Of a stretch of DNA of 64,000 nucleotides, positions 51,976 to 61,265 are shown piece after piece. This DNA is from Balanoglossus misakiensis (lineage: Eukaryota > Hemichordata). The stretch spans positions 5,146,001-5,210,000 of the forward strand of contig CM082582.2 in assembly GCA_040954595.2 (NCBI GenBank), written 5' to 3'. How positions within the stretch are numbered: position 1 is the first letter of the stretch; each line of letters begins with the position of its first letter. The notes under the pieces are model-generated. The model had not been told where the DNA came from and did no database searches. It worked only from the letters and a program-made list of their open reading frames with translations. The position numbers and the translations under genes were made by a program.

Positions 51976-53243
51976 TTCTCGTTGACGACCAGAGTGTAAT
52001 TAGGATTGACCTGGAGGCAGGCGTATTTAGATATTAGCGGCCATGTCACTCTTGTGAGAATATGGACGAGATTCAGATTGTGCGGGACGTTCGTTAACAC
52101 ACAACTTTCCCCAATAAGTCGCAGTCAGCAGTCCACAAAGTGCACGATCAGCATGATTCACCGCTGTACATGCACATGCACATCACTGACGGCAGCCATG
52201 ACATCTCCTCCATAACACCAAACTGCGCAGGCGCAAAGTGGGGTAACCCAATCAGATCTAACCTTTGTTATCGTCGTAAACTGCGACCTCTTTACGGCAT
52301 CATTTTCTGGCCCAAGGTTCGGACAAGACTGCGGGCTATTGGATTTTTTTAATATAAAGAGCTTGAAACTGCGTATTTGGGAACTCAAAAAGCAATTTTT
52401 AGTCCCTAAAGAAGAGGAAGCAAAAGTGTGTCTTTGCCCCCACCAAAAAAAAAAAAAACCAACAACATTGGGGAGGCAAGTTATATTAAAGGTATACAGT
52501 CACCTTCAATGTACATACGCCCATATATGGCTGAAATGGCGTATTTGAGCGTTCTAAAAGAACATATGGCGGCGCTCTTTTTTTCGCGTGTGCCACCCAC
52601 TGAAAATCTGTGATTGGCTAGATCTCAGTTTATCATGGTAACTATAGCTAATTTTACCCGATACATGTTATGTGTTTGGCAGTTCTAAAGTAAAAACATA
52701 CTCGGAAAAACTTTTACTGGATGCCGAAATATTGCTTGCCCGTCATCTGGAAATGACTGCGCCATCGGACACATTGCCAGATCACGTGATTGATAGTAAA
52801 GAATATAAAATGTGACCCTGCCTCCGGGTTTCTGGTAAGTGTCGATAGAGGTACATCACCTGGTTAGGCCTATATCGAAATCATGTACAGTACAAACATA
52901 TTATTAAAACAGCGTCCAATTGATCTTCCAGTTCTAGGCATAAGATTGTGTGACTTTTGCATATGTAGGATGTGTAACTAAGAGAGCTCCAACAAACAAA
53001 GGAGTACACGTACTCTTCTACATTGGTTAATTTTGTAAGTGTTTATTTCTCAGTAAAAGAAAGCGTATTTTTGTCGTGGATTGTCATTTTCCATTCAGTG
53101 GATTTTAAAGTCGACGAATAAAAGGTTCGTGATCATTTCGGTGCATGACTGTAAAGATGTCTCGTCTTCACCGTGACATATTCCACCTGGTTTTTCTTTT
53201 TGTTTCTTTTTGTTTTTTTTGTTTGTTTTTGTTTGTTTTTAGT
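51976..53243. other. TK2 upstream region and boundary of the coiled-coil duplication
   Basis: Contains the TK2 promoter, a YY1-like ATGGCGGC at 52565-52572, the dispersed repeat at 52656-52804 and, from about 52930, the start of the first tandem duplication unit. Open frames around 52006-52613 overlap on both strands and have no support. Confidence 0.45.
52656..52804. repeat. Dispersed repeat upstream of TK2, partner of 26661-26813
   Basis: Same orientation and order of shared blocks as the copy in KATNB1 intron 8, ending in the same GATCACGTGATTGATAGTAA. Similarity ends abruptly on both sides, as expected of an inserted element. Confidence 0.8.
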
Positions 53244-53942
53244 TTATCCTTCTCCTTTGCTATGGGTGACGTCATCTGTTACGTTCTCGAAAATGTCCAA
53301 GCAATAGTCACAGTTAGTTCTTCTGCGAAGCGTCATTGTAACCTCAGCCACGCCCAACTCGGAGATCTCGCCGTGACCACTGAATACTAGTAATTCAGTA
53401 AAAATGGCGGATTCTTCTCGACGAATAAATCTCTCACTCTCAGAGTCCTGGGCGCGTGTCTGTAACTCCTTAGGAACGTACTCGTAGGAGAGTCTAGTCT
53501 CCAAACTTTCCACCTGTTTTTCCAGCTTCTTTGCCTTCTCTTTTACTTTGGCGGCGTCTTCTCTAACATTCTCGAGAATGTCTTCTTGTTCAAGGACTAG
53601 ACTCGACAGTTCTGCCTTGCTTTTTCTGCGAAGCGCGATCGCTACCTCCGCCACACTCTTCGTCTTTCTCATCTCTGCGATCTCATCGTGGATGCTTTGG
53701 GTAGATTCTACAGACCCCTTGGTGTTTCTGGTGGTTAAGAAGAGAGGGAAATGAAACTACACGGATTGAAGTTCATGCAGCGCAAATAATCAGCAAAGGT
53801 CAAGACGGCGCCCAACTCTACATCCAGCCGATTCAGAACTAGAAATGTCCAACCTTTTTACAACTTACCCAGAGGTCTTGAACACCTTTTTGAGCGTTAA
53901 CTCCAAAATCGGATACACAACACACCAAAAAGTGGCTATCAT
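53244..53942 (-). CDS. Coiled-coil protein of unknown family, tandem copy 1 (two exons)
   Basis: Exons are 53869-53942 and 53244-53727, joined by a gtaagt donor and a CACCAG acceptor in phase, 558 nt, 185 aa. The first 25 residues (MIATFWCVVYPILELTLKK...) form one hydrophobic stretch, so the protein may be membrane-anchored or secreted. From about residue 30 it is a charged helix (HDEIAEMRKTKSVAEVA, ENVREDAAKVKEKAKKLEKQ, VESLETRLSYEYV), a clear coiled coil. The tail after about residue 130 (SELGVAEVTMTLRRRTN, then DIFENVTDDVT) echoes the segment SVAEVAIALRRKSK...DILENVRED, so part of the exon is internally duplicated. The ATG at 53942 is chosen because it is conserved in copy 2; the frame stays open further upstream. 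I do not recognise the family. The upstream sequence has a TGACGT element. Confidence 0.6.
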
Positions 53943-54593
53943 GTTTGCTTTTTCGTTGAGAAGGAAATATAAAACACGGGCACAAGAAATCAGAGTTTCT
54001 CCGAAACTTGCAATCTGTTGGACGAATGTCACAAGAGATGAACGTGTTCTGAGAGAATGCGTCTGTGACGTAATAAATGAATTCTTGATACAGCGCCCTC
54101 GTACTCCAGCATTATTCGAACTCTCGTACACACCTGGTCGTTCTAGGCATAAGATTGTGTGACTTTTGCATATGTGCGATGTGTAACTAAGAGAGCTAAA
54201 ACAAACAAATGAGTACACATACTCTTCTACATTGGTTAATTTTGTAAGTGTTTATTTCTCAGTAAAAGAAAGCGTATTTTTGTCGTGGATTGTCATTTTC
54301 CATTCAGTGTTTTTTAAACTCGACGAATAAAAGGTTCGTGATCATTTCGGTGCATGACTGTAAAGATGTCTCGTCTTCACCGTGACATATTCCACCTGTT
54401 TTTTTGTTTTTGTTTGTTTTTGTTTGTTTTTAGTTCATCCTTCTCCTTGGGTGACTGGCTATGGGTGACGCCATCTATTACGTTCTCGAAAATGTCCGGT
54501 TCAAGCAATAGTCACAGTTAGTTCTTCTGCGAAGCGTCATTGTAACCTCAGCCACGCCCAACTCGGAGATCTCGCTCATGACTACTGAATAAT

Positions 54594-55293
54594 TCAGTAA
54601 AAAATATCGGATTCGTCTCGACGAACAAATCGCTCACTCTCAGAGTCCTGGGCGCCTGTCTGTAACTCCTTAGGAACGTACTCGTAGGAGAGTCTAGTCT
54701 CCAAACTTTCCACCTGTTTTTCCAGCTTCTTCGCCTTCTCTTTCACTTTGCCGGCGTCTTCTCTGACATTCTCGAGAATGTCTTCCTGTTCAAGGACTAG
54801 ACTGGACAGTTCTGCATTGCTTTTTCCGCGAAGCACCATCGCTACCTCCGCCACACTCTTCGTCTTTCTCATCTCTGCGATCTCATCGTGGATGCTTTGA
54901 GTGGATTCTACAGACCCCTGGGAATTTCTGGTGGTTAAAAAGAGCGGGAAATGAGACCACGCGGATTGATGTTCATGCATGGTGACTACTGATCTAGCGA
55001 TACTGCACAGTGTTCTTGGCATTGTAACTGTAAGTTGAAAGGAATGCCCAATCTGCATGATGTAGAGTTAGGCGCTGTCTTCAGCTTTGGCGATCGTTTT
55101 AGCTGTTCTTTTTCTCTGTCTCGGCTGTTCTGTTCCCCCCTTCCGAACAGAACAGCCAAGAATAAGCAAATGACAAGACGACGCTTAACTCCACGAATGT
55201 CCAACTTTTGTTCACTTACCCAGAGGTCTTGAATACCTTTTTGAGCGTTAACTCCAAAATCGGATACACAACACACCAAAAAGTGGCTATCAT
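54594..55293 (-). CDS. Coiled-coil protein of unknown family, tandem copy 2 (two exons, shorter tail)
   Basis: Exons are 55220-55293 and 54594-54927, same splice sites and phases as copy 1, 408 nt, 135 aa. The N-terminal hydrophobic segment and the coiled coil are nearly the same as in copy 1; changes such as RRKSK to RGKSN, AAKV to AGKV and TRAQD to TGAQD are scattered. The frame stops after DESDIFY, whereas copy 1 continues for about 50 residues. The DNA matching that extension is still present at 54470-54593, but a change before the stop puts it out of frame, so the tail is either a later extension in copy 1 or lost here. That both copies keep an open coiled-coil frame and intact splice sites argues that both are expressed. 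Confidence 0.6.
55123..55157. repeat. Perfect 13-bp stem inverted repeat in the copy 2 intron insertion
   Basis: GGCTGTTCTGTTC and its exact complement are separated by nine bases. It lies in sequence absent from copy 1, so it may be a transposon footprint. Confidence 0.7.
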
Positions 55294-56056
55294 TTTTGCT
55301 TTTTCGTTGAGAAGGAAATATAAAACACGGGCACAAGAAATCAGAGTTTCTCCGAAACTTGCAATCTGTTGGACGAATGTCACAAGAGATGAACGTGTTC
55401 TGAGAGAATGCGTCTGTGACGTAATAAAAGAATTCATGATACAGCGCCCTCGTACGCCAGCATTATTCGAACTCTCGTACCAATTTCTCTCGTACACACC
55501 TGACCTGGTCGTTGTGCTGGCGAAAAACGGTATGCGCCAGCGCTAACCTCGCCATGCCGCTCGCAAAATAATATGCGAGTACCCAATGACAAGTTACAAA
55601 CCGAAGGAATAGTCATGGATATATTATGTACAGAATAGGGTTTGTGTCTTGGATCTGTATGGTTTTACTTAAAGCCGATTTTTTTTCTTTACATCCAAGT
55701 GACCACTAGCGTGAAGACTTCACAAAGCTTTACGTACAATACATGTACCTTTCAATCATTTAGCGTTTCATTATATGTTGCATTCGACTACGAAGAAGGG
55801 TGCCCTCAGCATTAAATGTAATATTTGACCACTGTCTTCAATGCAAAGAATCACATTAGCAATTTGTCCTGACAGTGAATGCAACAGATGTTTGGCAACG
55901 CCATAATAAACCTGATCGACATTGAGATCAAGTTGTGCATGTACCCCCCCCCCCCCGGTATTATCTACAATCTTGTACAAGGTTCAGACGGGGAAAAAAT
56001 TGAGACACTATTTGCCTATAGTAACACAGAGCATTAATCATTTGAGTCGCTTGCGT

Positions 56057-56368
56057 CCACACACACACCGTTAATGTATAGGCGCTGAGGCTCGGCCCCA
56101 TAGACAATGGGTTGCGGAGAGGTGTTAATTATTACACTAGCTCAGGTCTGGCCAGCAAAGTCGTCTCAAATCTGTGCCTGTGTGACCTCCATACTAGAGC
56201 TGGTCTCACCAACCCTTTTGACAAGGTCGTTTTTAACTCAGGGGTTCACACACACAAAGTTTATGTATAGGCGCTGAGGCTCGGCCCCATAGACACTGGG
56301 TTGCAGAGAGGCGTTAATCCTTACACCAGCTCAGGTCTGGCCAGCAAAGCTGTCTCAAATCTGAGCCG
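56057..56368. repeat. Direct repeat pair, about 120 bp each
   Basis: Unit 1 (56057-56178) and unit 2 (56245-56368) share blocks including TGTATAGGCGCTGAGGCTCG, CCAGCAAAG and GTCTCAAATCTG. Both are preceded by a short CA run. A third, weak echo (TCTAATCTGAGACG) follows near 56413. No coding frame spans them. Confidence 0.8.
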
Positions 56369-56636
56369 TTTCAGGACTACTTACACTCTCCACACATTTC
56401 TTTAAAAGACGGTTTCTAATCTGAGACGCTTCATAACCGTCTTATATACAGATCGTAACAGAATAAATACATTATTTACCAAGTCTGAGGCCTTTGAGAA
56501 ATTAATCTAGATGAATGACTCAACTCAGCCCCTTTGTCAATAATATAATTACTGATACACTGTGTGTATAACATTTGATTTTTCACGGTTGAACGACCAC
56601 TGACAAACACATGTTGACTTTCATTAACGAATATTT

Positions 56637-56981
56637 TTACACGAATAAACCATGCTTACATAGATGAGCTTCACAAAGAAGTGACATTGGACTGTAACCC
56701 TTCAGTTCGGTCTCCAGCTTTGGAAATGGGGACCATATTTGACCGTCTGAACATATAGATGGATAAACACCCGGTTGTAGAAACTTATGAAATATTGTCA
56801 GTGGGACAGAGTTCATCAGCTTACTCTTAGAATGAACGAAGCAGCCAACCGTTGCAAAGACTGGGCATGACAGCAACTGAAGTTCATAGTAGGTCGTGGC
56901 GACTGCAGTGGGGTTTGCGCTTGTATGGGAGGACATATTCTCGTGAAGGGGGACACCCACGCGGCGCGACGACCCCTTCAC
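56637..56981 (-). other. Unsupported open frame of 114 codons
   Basis: The frame begins MKGSSRRVGV and ends KHGLFV. It has an ordinary ATG and an unbroken 114-codon frame, but no family signature, no clear splice neighbours and no coding-like conservation I can judge. It could be a decayed exon or chance. Confidence 0.15.
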
Positions 56982-57131
56982 CTTAATAGGTGATCGACTT
57001 GATCGACTGAAATAGTAAAGATGTTTCGACCATTACATTAGTAATGATGGCACTTGGATAAAACAGTCAACTCATTGAAAATATTGGTTTAAAATCTCAG
57101 CAATGTCTCTCGCATCGTCTGATCATTAATA

Positions 57132-58063
57132 AGGGACCGTTCAGTTTTTACGGCCGGGGGGGGGGGCCGGCAAAATCCAAGGGGGGGGGGGGTCACTTAA
57201 ATTTTGAAGTCCACAAAGGGGGGTCATCTGTTTTTTTTAAAACGTTTAGGGGGGGGGGGTCACATACTTTTGCCACCGAACTATTGCTTTTGAGTCCACA
57301 AAATTGCAGTTTCGCACCCTTTATTTTACAAAATTTTACAAAATTTTCACACCCACCCCATTCATTCTCCGCCACATTTCATTTTTTGCTGGTTTGTCTA
57401 GTGTACCAGGGCTGATTGCTTGCCACCCCAACCCCACCAATGATAATATTTAACAAAGTGAATACATAAAGGAGAATAATTGTGCATAACTGATAGTTTA
57501 GCGCTGCATCTTCTATATACTAGAAGTTTTATAAATGATGTCACGACAAGATGACGCTAAATCTTCTAACTTTGAGTGGAGTGGCAAAAAGTAAAATTGG
57601 TCCTCCCAAACATTGAGATAATTTGCTTTTGAGTTCATTAAAATGCAACTTTGCGCTACATATTTTACAAAATTTTCTTATGTGGGAGGGGGACACCCCC
57701 TCCCACGCACACCCCCACCACTTTTCTTGTTTTACCGATTCTAGCAACTATTGTATTGACTTGTCATTTTAATTTGTTCATAGATTTCTTTATTGCAACG
57801 ATATACTATTATATACTTCAATAATACTTTAAGAAATATATAATTGAGGTGTGAGGAGCCTCATTTCCTTTATTGCATACAGTGTACATAGGATCAGGAC
57901 GGCGAATGTTTTGGGCGTTGGGGGGGTCATCATATTTTTGGGTCTGTCAAAGGGGGGGTCATCATTTTTTGGTCCGGGGTGGAGGGGGGGTCGGCCTGAT
58001 TTTGAGAACCGATGACAAAAACTTGCCGCCCCCCCCCCCTGCCGTAAAAACTGAACGGTCCCT
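57132..58063. mobile_element. 932-bp non-autonomous DNA transposon with 23-bp perfect inverted ends and G-tracts
   Basis: The left end AGGGACCGTTCAGTTTTTAC... and the right end are perfect inverted repeats for 23 bases, each followed inward by a run of ten or more G (left) or C (right). Inside, two diverged copies of one segment lie in tandem: around 57193-57375 and 57560-57747, both with the block TTTTGAG...AAAATGCA..TT.CGC and TTTTACAAAATTTT. Their minus-strand translations share the pattern FCKI..AKL.F..LKS. No transposase is visible and no clear target duplication (left flank CATTAATA, right flank AATTGCGG). The superfamily cannot be named safely. Confidence 0.75.
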
Positions 58064-59263
58064 AATTGCGGTAGACGGCCTAGTATTATACATATATACG
58101 CGATATGGCTGAAACAAATCGTTTTTTTTTTGTCAAGTGCCCCCCAGCGACATCCCGCAGCAGTTATTTGCCAAATGAACATGTAATAAAAAAAGGGAAT
58201 GACATATACAAGTAGTTAAGAGTGAATGCCATGGCGTGGGGGCGTTGCCGCTTTGTTGGCCGTGTAATGGCCCGTAGGTGACAAACTGGCGATCCACACG
58301 AGGAGGCAATGTGGTTAAATGGGTCAGAGGGGGGGGGGGGGAATTGTGTCTCATCATTTCGTTAGGGTTCGGCTCTACTAGAAACGTCATGGCAGGAGCG
58401 CAAACAAGGTCAAACATATGTGCTTTTCAGCCTTGTCAATTCTGTCGACCCTCTATGATCTGTATAGCAAGCTCCATTAGACCGAAACTTTTAGACGGCC
58501 AGACCGATATTGGCGAGGTACCAGCGCTTGTGAGAGAACGAGACAGCTAAACTCTTGGCATCCAAAAAGTACACATTAAATATTTGTTCAGTAGCAGGTG
58601 CTGTAATTCTGGGTAAAGTCGCCACGTTGCTTAAAGCCGATTGGCCACGATCGTTCTATGACCTGCACATGTACTTCAAGTGATATAAAATTTTATTATT
58701 TCCTCTGCTCTTGTGCAAGAATATTCTCTGCAGACTTCAGTCTGGATTCTTGACTCTACCGACTTGCATCATCGTACACCGTTCGCTGTGGCAACGACGA
58801 GAAGATTTTGCCGGTGAGTTTCTAACGCTGAAAACGGCTTTGTGGAATAATGATGCTGTCACATTAATTGGCCGATTTATATCAAAAATCATTAATTGTA
58901 GGTTTCCACGTGGCAGTCGTTTCAAATTTTTGATCACGTTTACTCTTAAGAAATCTTGAGAATTTAATAGTTAGAGACATCGTTGGCACGTTCATCAAAA
59001 CATCTTTGCACAAAAATGACACCGATCCCCCCGCAAAAATATGCTAGCACAATTTTACAGACCTTTTCCTAACCCATTCCATGAAAAGAAAAATTATCCA
59101 TTTCAACGAAGCAGTGCAGCCTTCGGTGTTAATTTGCCCTTCCCTAATCTTACTACAGTTGGCATGGCATAAATTCACAGGAAATCAAAACGTGACGTTT
59201 CCAAGTCGCCCACAAATACATGTCAGTCTTGGTCACTTTGAATAATGATTCCGGTCAATTTTT

Positions 59264-59335
59264 TTTGTGAGCGACACGAAGCTTCGCACAGGGTGTCGGA
59301 ACCTGGCTAGTCCAGGGGTTTCCACCCCTCACAAA
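59264..59335 (+). other. 72-nt cloverleaf-like foldback element
   Basis: An 8-bp closing stem (TTTGTGAG with CTCACAAA) encloses three successive hairpins: CGACAC/GTGTCG with a 15-base loop, CCTGG/CCAGG with a 5-base loop, and GGGG/CCCC with a 6-base loop. The second and third compete for the shared CCAGGGG. The geometry resembles a tRNA, but box A and box B consensus sequences and a standard 7-base T loop are missing, so it is not called a tRNA gene. It could be a tRNA-derived relic, a SINE head or a structured transposon end. Confidence 0.4.
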
Positions 59336-60079
59336 TAAAAAAAGACCTAAAAGGATTAAGTGCAATCAAATTTCATAATCTTTTACACTACCGTATTCAT
59401 TTTCGTTTAATATTCAGATTAACTTCTGATGACTATTACTACAAATCATCATTGAAATATTCCTAAATTTATGCTAAAATAAAACCTATAATGACTATAC
59501 GGTATGTGAATATTTTTCACACAACTTTATCAAGAAGACTCATATTAAAACATTCTTGACTGTATATGTACATTTAAGTGAAAAGCAACCTAATAAAGTA
59601 TTCGCTGTACAAGTTCCTAGAAATATTTAAAGTCTGCAACCTCCTGACCTTCTCAGTTAAAGCCCCAGTATTTCTCGTGTGTATCCATTTTTCATCATCG
59701 AAAAATGCCCGTTTTTCCTGTACATTCATCATGGAATATTACATAATGAAGATAGAAGAAAGGTTTGGGCAACTGTAGCTACGTGCAAGCTGTAAATATT
59801 GCCCGTAACACTTGAAATGATGCGCGGGTTTGTTTACAACGGAAATGTTGTACATGTCGATCAGCAAACGTGCCACTTTGACATTTTGATGGTCAGACCA
59901 TTTTCGGATTTGATCTGGTTCCATCGACTGATTTCTCCCATAAAGTTATCTTCCCAAAATTTCGCCGAATTAGTGCGCATTTCTTCGCTGAGTCGCTTGA
60001 TTTGGGGCGACCAAACCTCTTCCGCATAGATTCACATTTGAGTGCGCATGCGCACTAGTCACGTGTGTCAACACTCACG

Positions 60080-60105
60080 TGACTTTCTGTCCGGACAGAA
60101 AGTCA
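60080..60105. repeat. Perfect 26-bp palindrome
   Basis: TGACTTTCTGTCC is followed directly by its exact reverse complement with no spacer. It sits 10 bases after two CACGTG-type repeats (CACGTGTG, CTCACGTGAC). It may be a dimeric factor site or a transposon footprint. Confidence 0.85.
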
Positions 60106-60658
60106 TTCTTCACTCGTTATATTTTAAATTGTATGAGTTTATGAGCAGAGCTGGGGATGATGACTGTTCGATTCAGTATCAATTATCATCTACTTTTAGA
60201 AATTATAGATGCCGTTTCAAACAAAATTTTGCCCCTACGAGAAATACTGTGGCTTTAAAGTGTTCATTTCATTGCGCGCGCAAATAATGTAACTAGTTCT
60301 AACCTACCGCAATTACACAACTAACGATTAGAAATTTTCATTAAATCATGTTACAATTCGAAAATCAATGAAAAGAAATCAAAAACTAGTATACTACTAC
60401 TGTGGCACATTCGTAGGCATGATTTACCAGTTACTTTCAGATTTTCTTTACGCTTTGCATTTTTCAACTGCTTTCGCTTTCGATTCTTTATAAATAGCCC
60501 AGAGCCCAGGTTGGTCTTTATATGTACTGTAGTATCATTCCCAGGATAGTTAACAAATGAGAATTTATGTAATTGTAATTGGTTTATTTTATCAGATGAA
60601 AAATACATAGGAATATTAGGAGTTCAAAAATTAAAATAAAATGATATTCATCCGATAT

Positions 60659-60701
60659 GGTCACGGAATTAGTTCGTTAGGAACTAGTCTAGTCCGTGAC
60701 C
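60659..60701. repeat. Two-part hairpin
   Basis: The outer arms GGTCACGGA/TCCGTGACC and the inner arms TAGTTC/GAACTA form a stem with a small internal loop and a five-base apical loop. Role unknown. Confidence 0.6.
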
Positions 60702-61001
60702 AGTACAAATAGTATATTCTAATTGAAAAGGGAAAAACACGAGTGCTGAACTGAGACGTCATATACAGTAAAAGAAGTGAACAAGGAGTAAACAGTATTT
60801 GGCAAGGAAATGAATGGATACATAAATAAATTGACAAAGGTAAGTAAATAGGGTAATACGTGAAAAGGGATGTAGACTAAGTCTTTCAAAGATGAATTGT
60901 ATTAATGAAGTGATATATCAGAACCCATCCCTGAACATTTACAGTCAACGCCCTAAATGACGTCACTTTCACTTTCTTACATCGATAGTTACGAATGGCG
61001 A

Positions 61002-61265
61002 CAATCTGATTAAAATCAGATGTAGGGAACGGCGACGTGGTTTTTTTATGCTGTCGCCTCACACTACATCTGACCAACTCTCAATGGAGATCCCGCTGAA
61101 CTCTCGCGTTCCGACCCGGCCAATCAGATTGCGTGTTATGCCGACTAAAGAATTGCACTGGGAGATGGGAGAAATGTTGTTGTTGACTTCGAGTATCGCA
61201 CAGTGTGAGGCGACAGCATAAAAAAAACACGTCGCCGTTCCCTACATCTGATTTTAATCAGATTG
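61002..61265. mobile_element. Foldback element with 64-bp arms, about 136-bp centre
   Basis: The arm 61002-61065 matches the reverse complement of 61202-61265 with one mismatch near 61040. Each arm starts with the palindrome TCTGATTAAAATCAGA and contains GTAGGGAACGGCGACGTG. The centre is CpG-containing and has no open frame of note. The long, nearly identical arms suggest a recent foldback MITE. A target duplication is not obvious. Confidence 0.75.

Larger units (their letters stand above)
52930..55512. repeat. Tandem direct duplication, units of about 1.2 and 1.37 kb
   Basis: The segment from about 52930 (TTCTAGGCATAAGATTGTG) is repeated from about 54142 with high identity through exon 2, the intron edges and exon 1 of a coiled-coil gene, and ends near 55512. 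Unit 2 carries extra sequence of about 120-160 bases in its intron (about 54985-55150). Small differences include a changed T-rich tract and a few indels. Confidence 0.9.

Noticed and set aside
53865-54218. 117-codon frame extending upstream of the chosen start of coiled-coil copy 1
   Set aside because: The upstream part is not led by an ATG shared with copy 2; the ATG at 53942 is conserved in both copies.
59264-59335. Calling the cloverleaf-like element a tRNA gene
   Set aside because: No recognisable box A or box B, a 6-base T-like loop and a stem shared between two arms.
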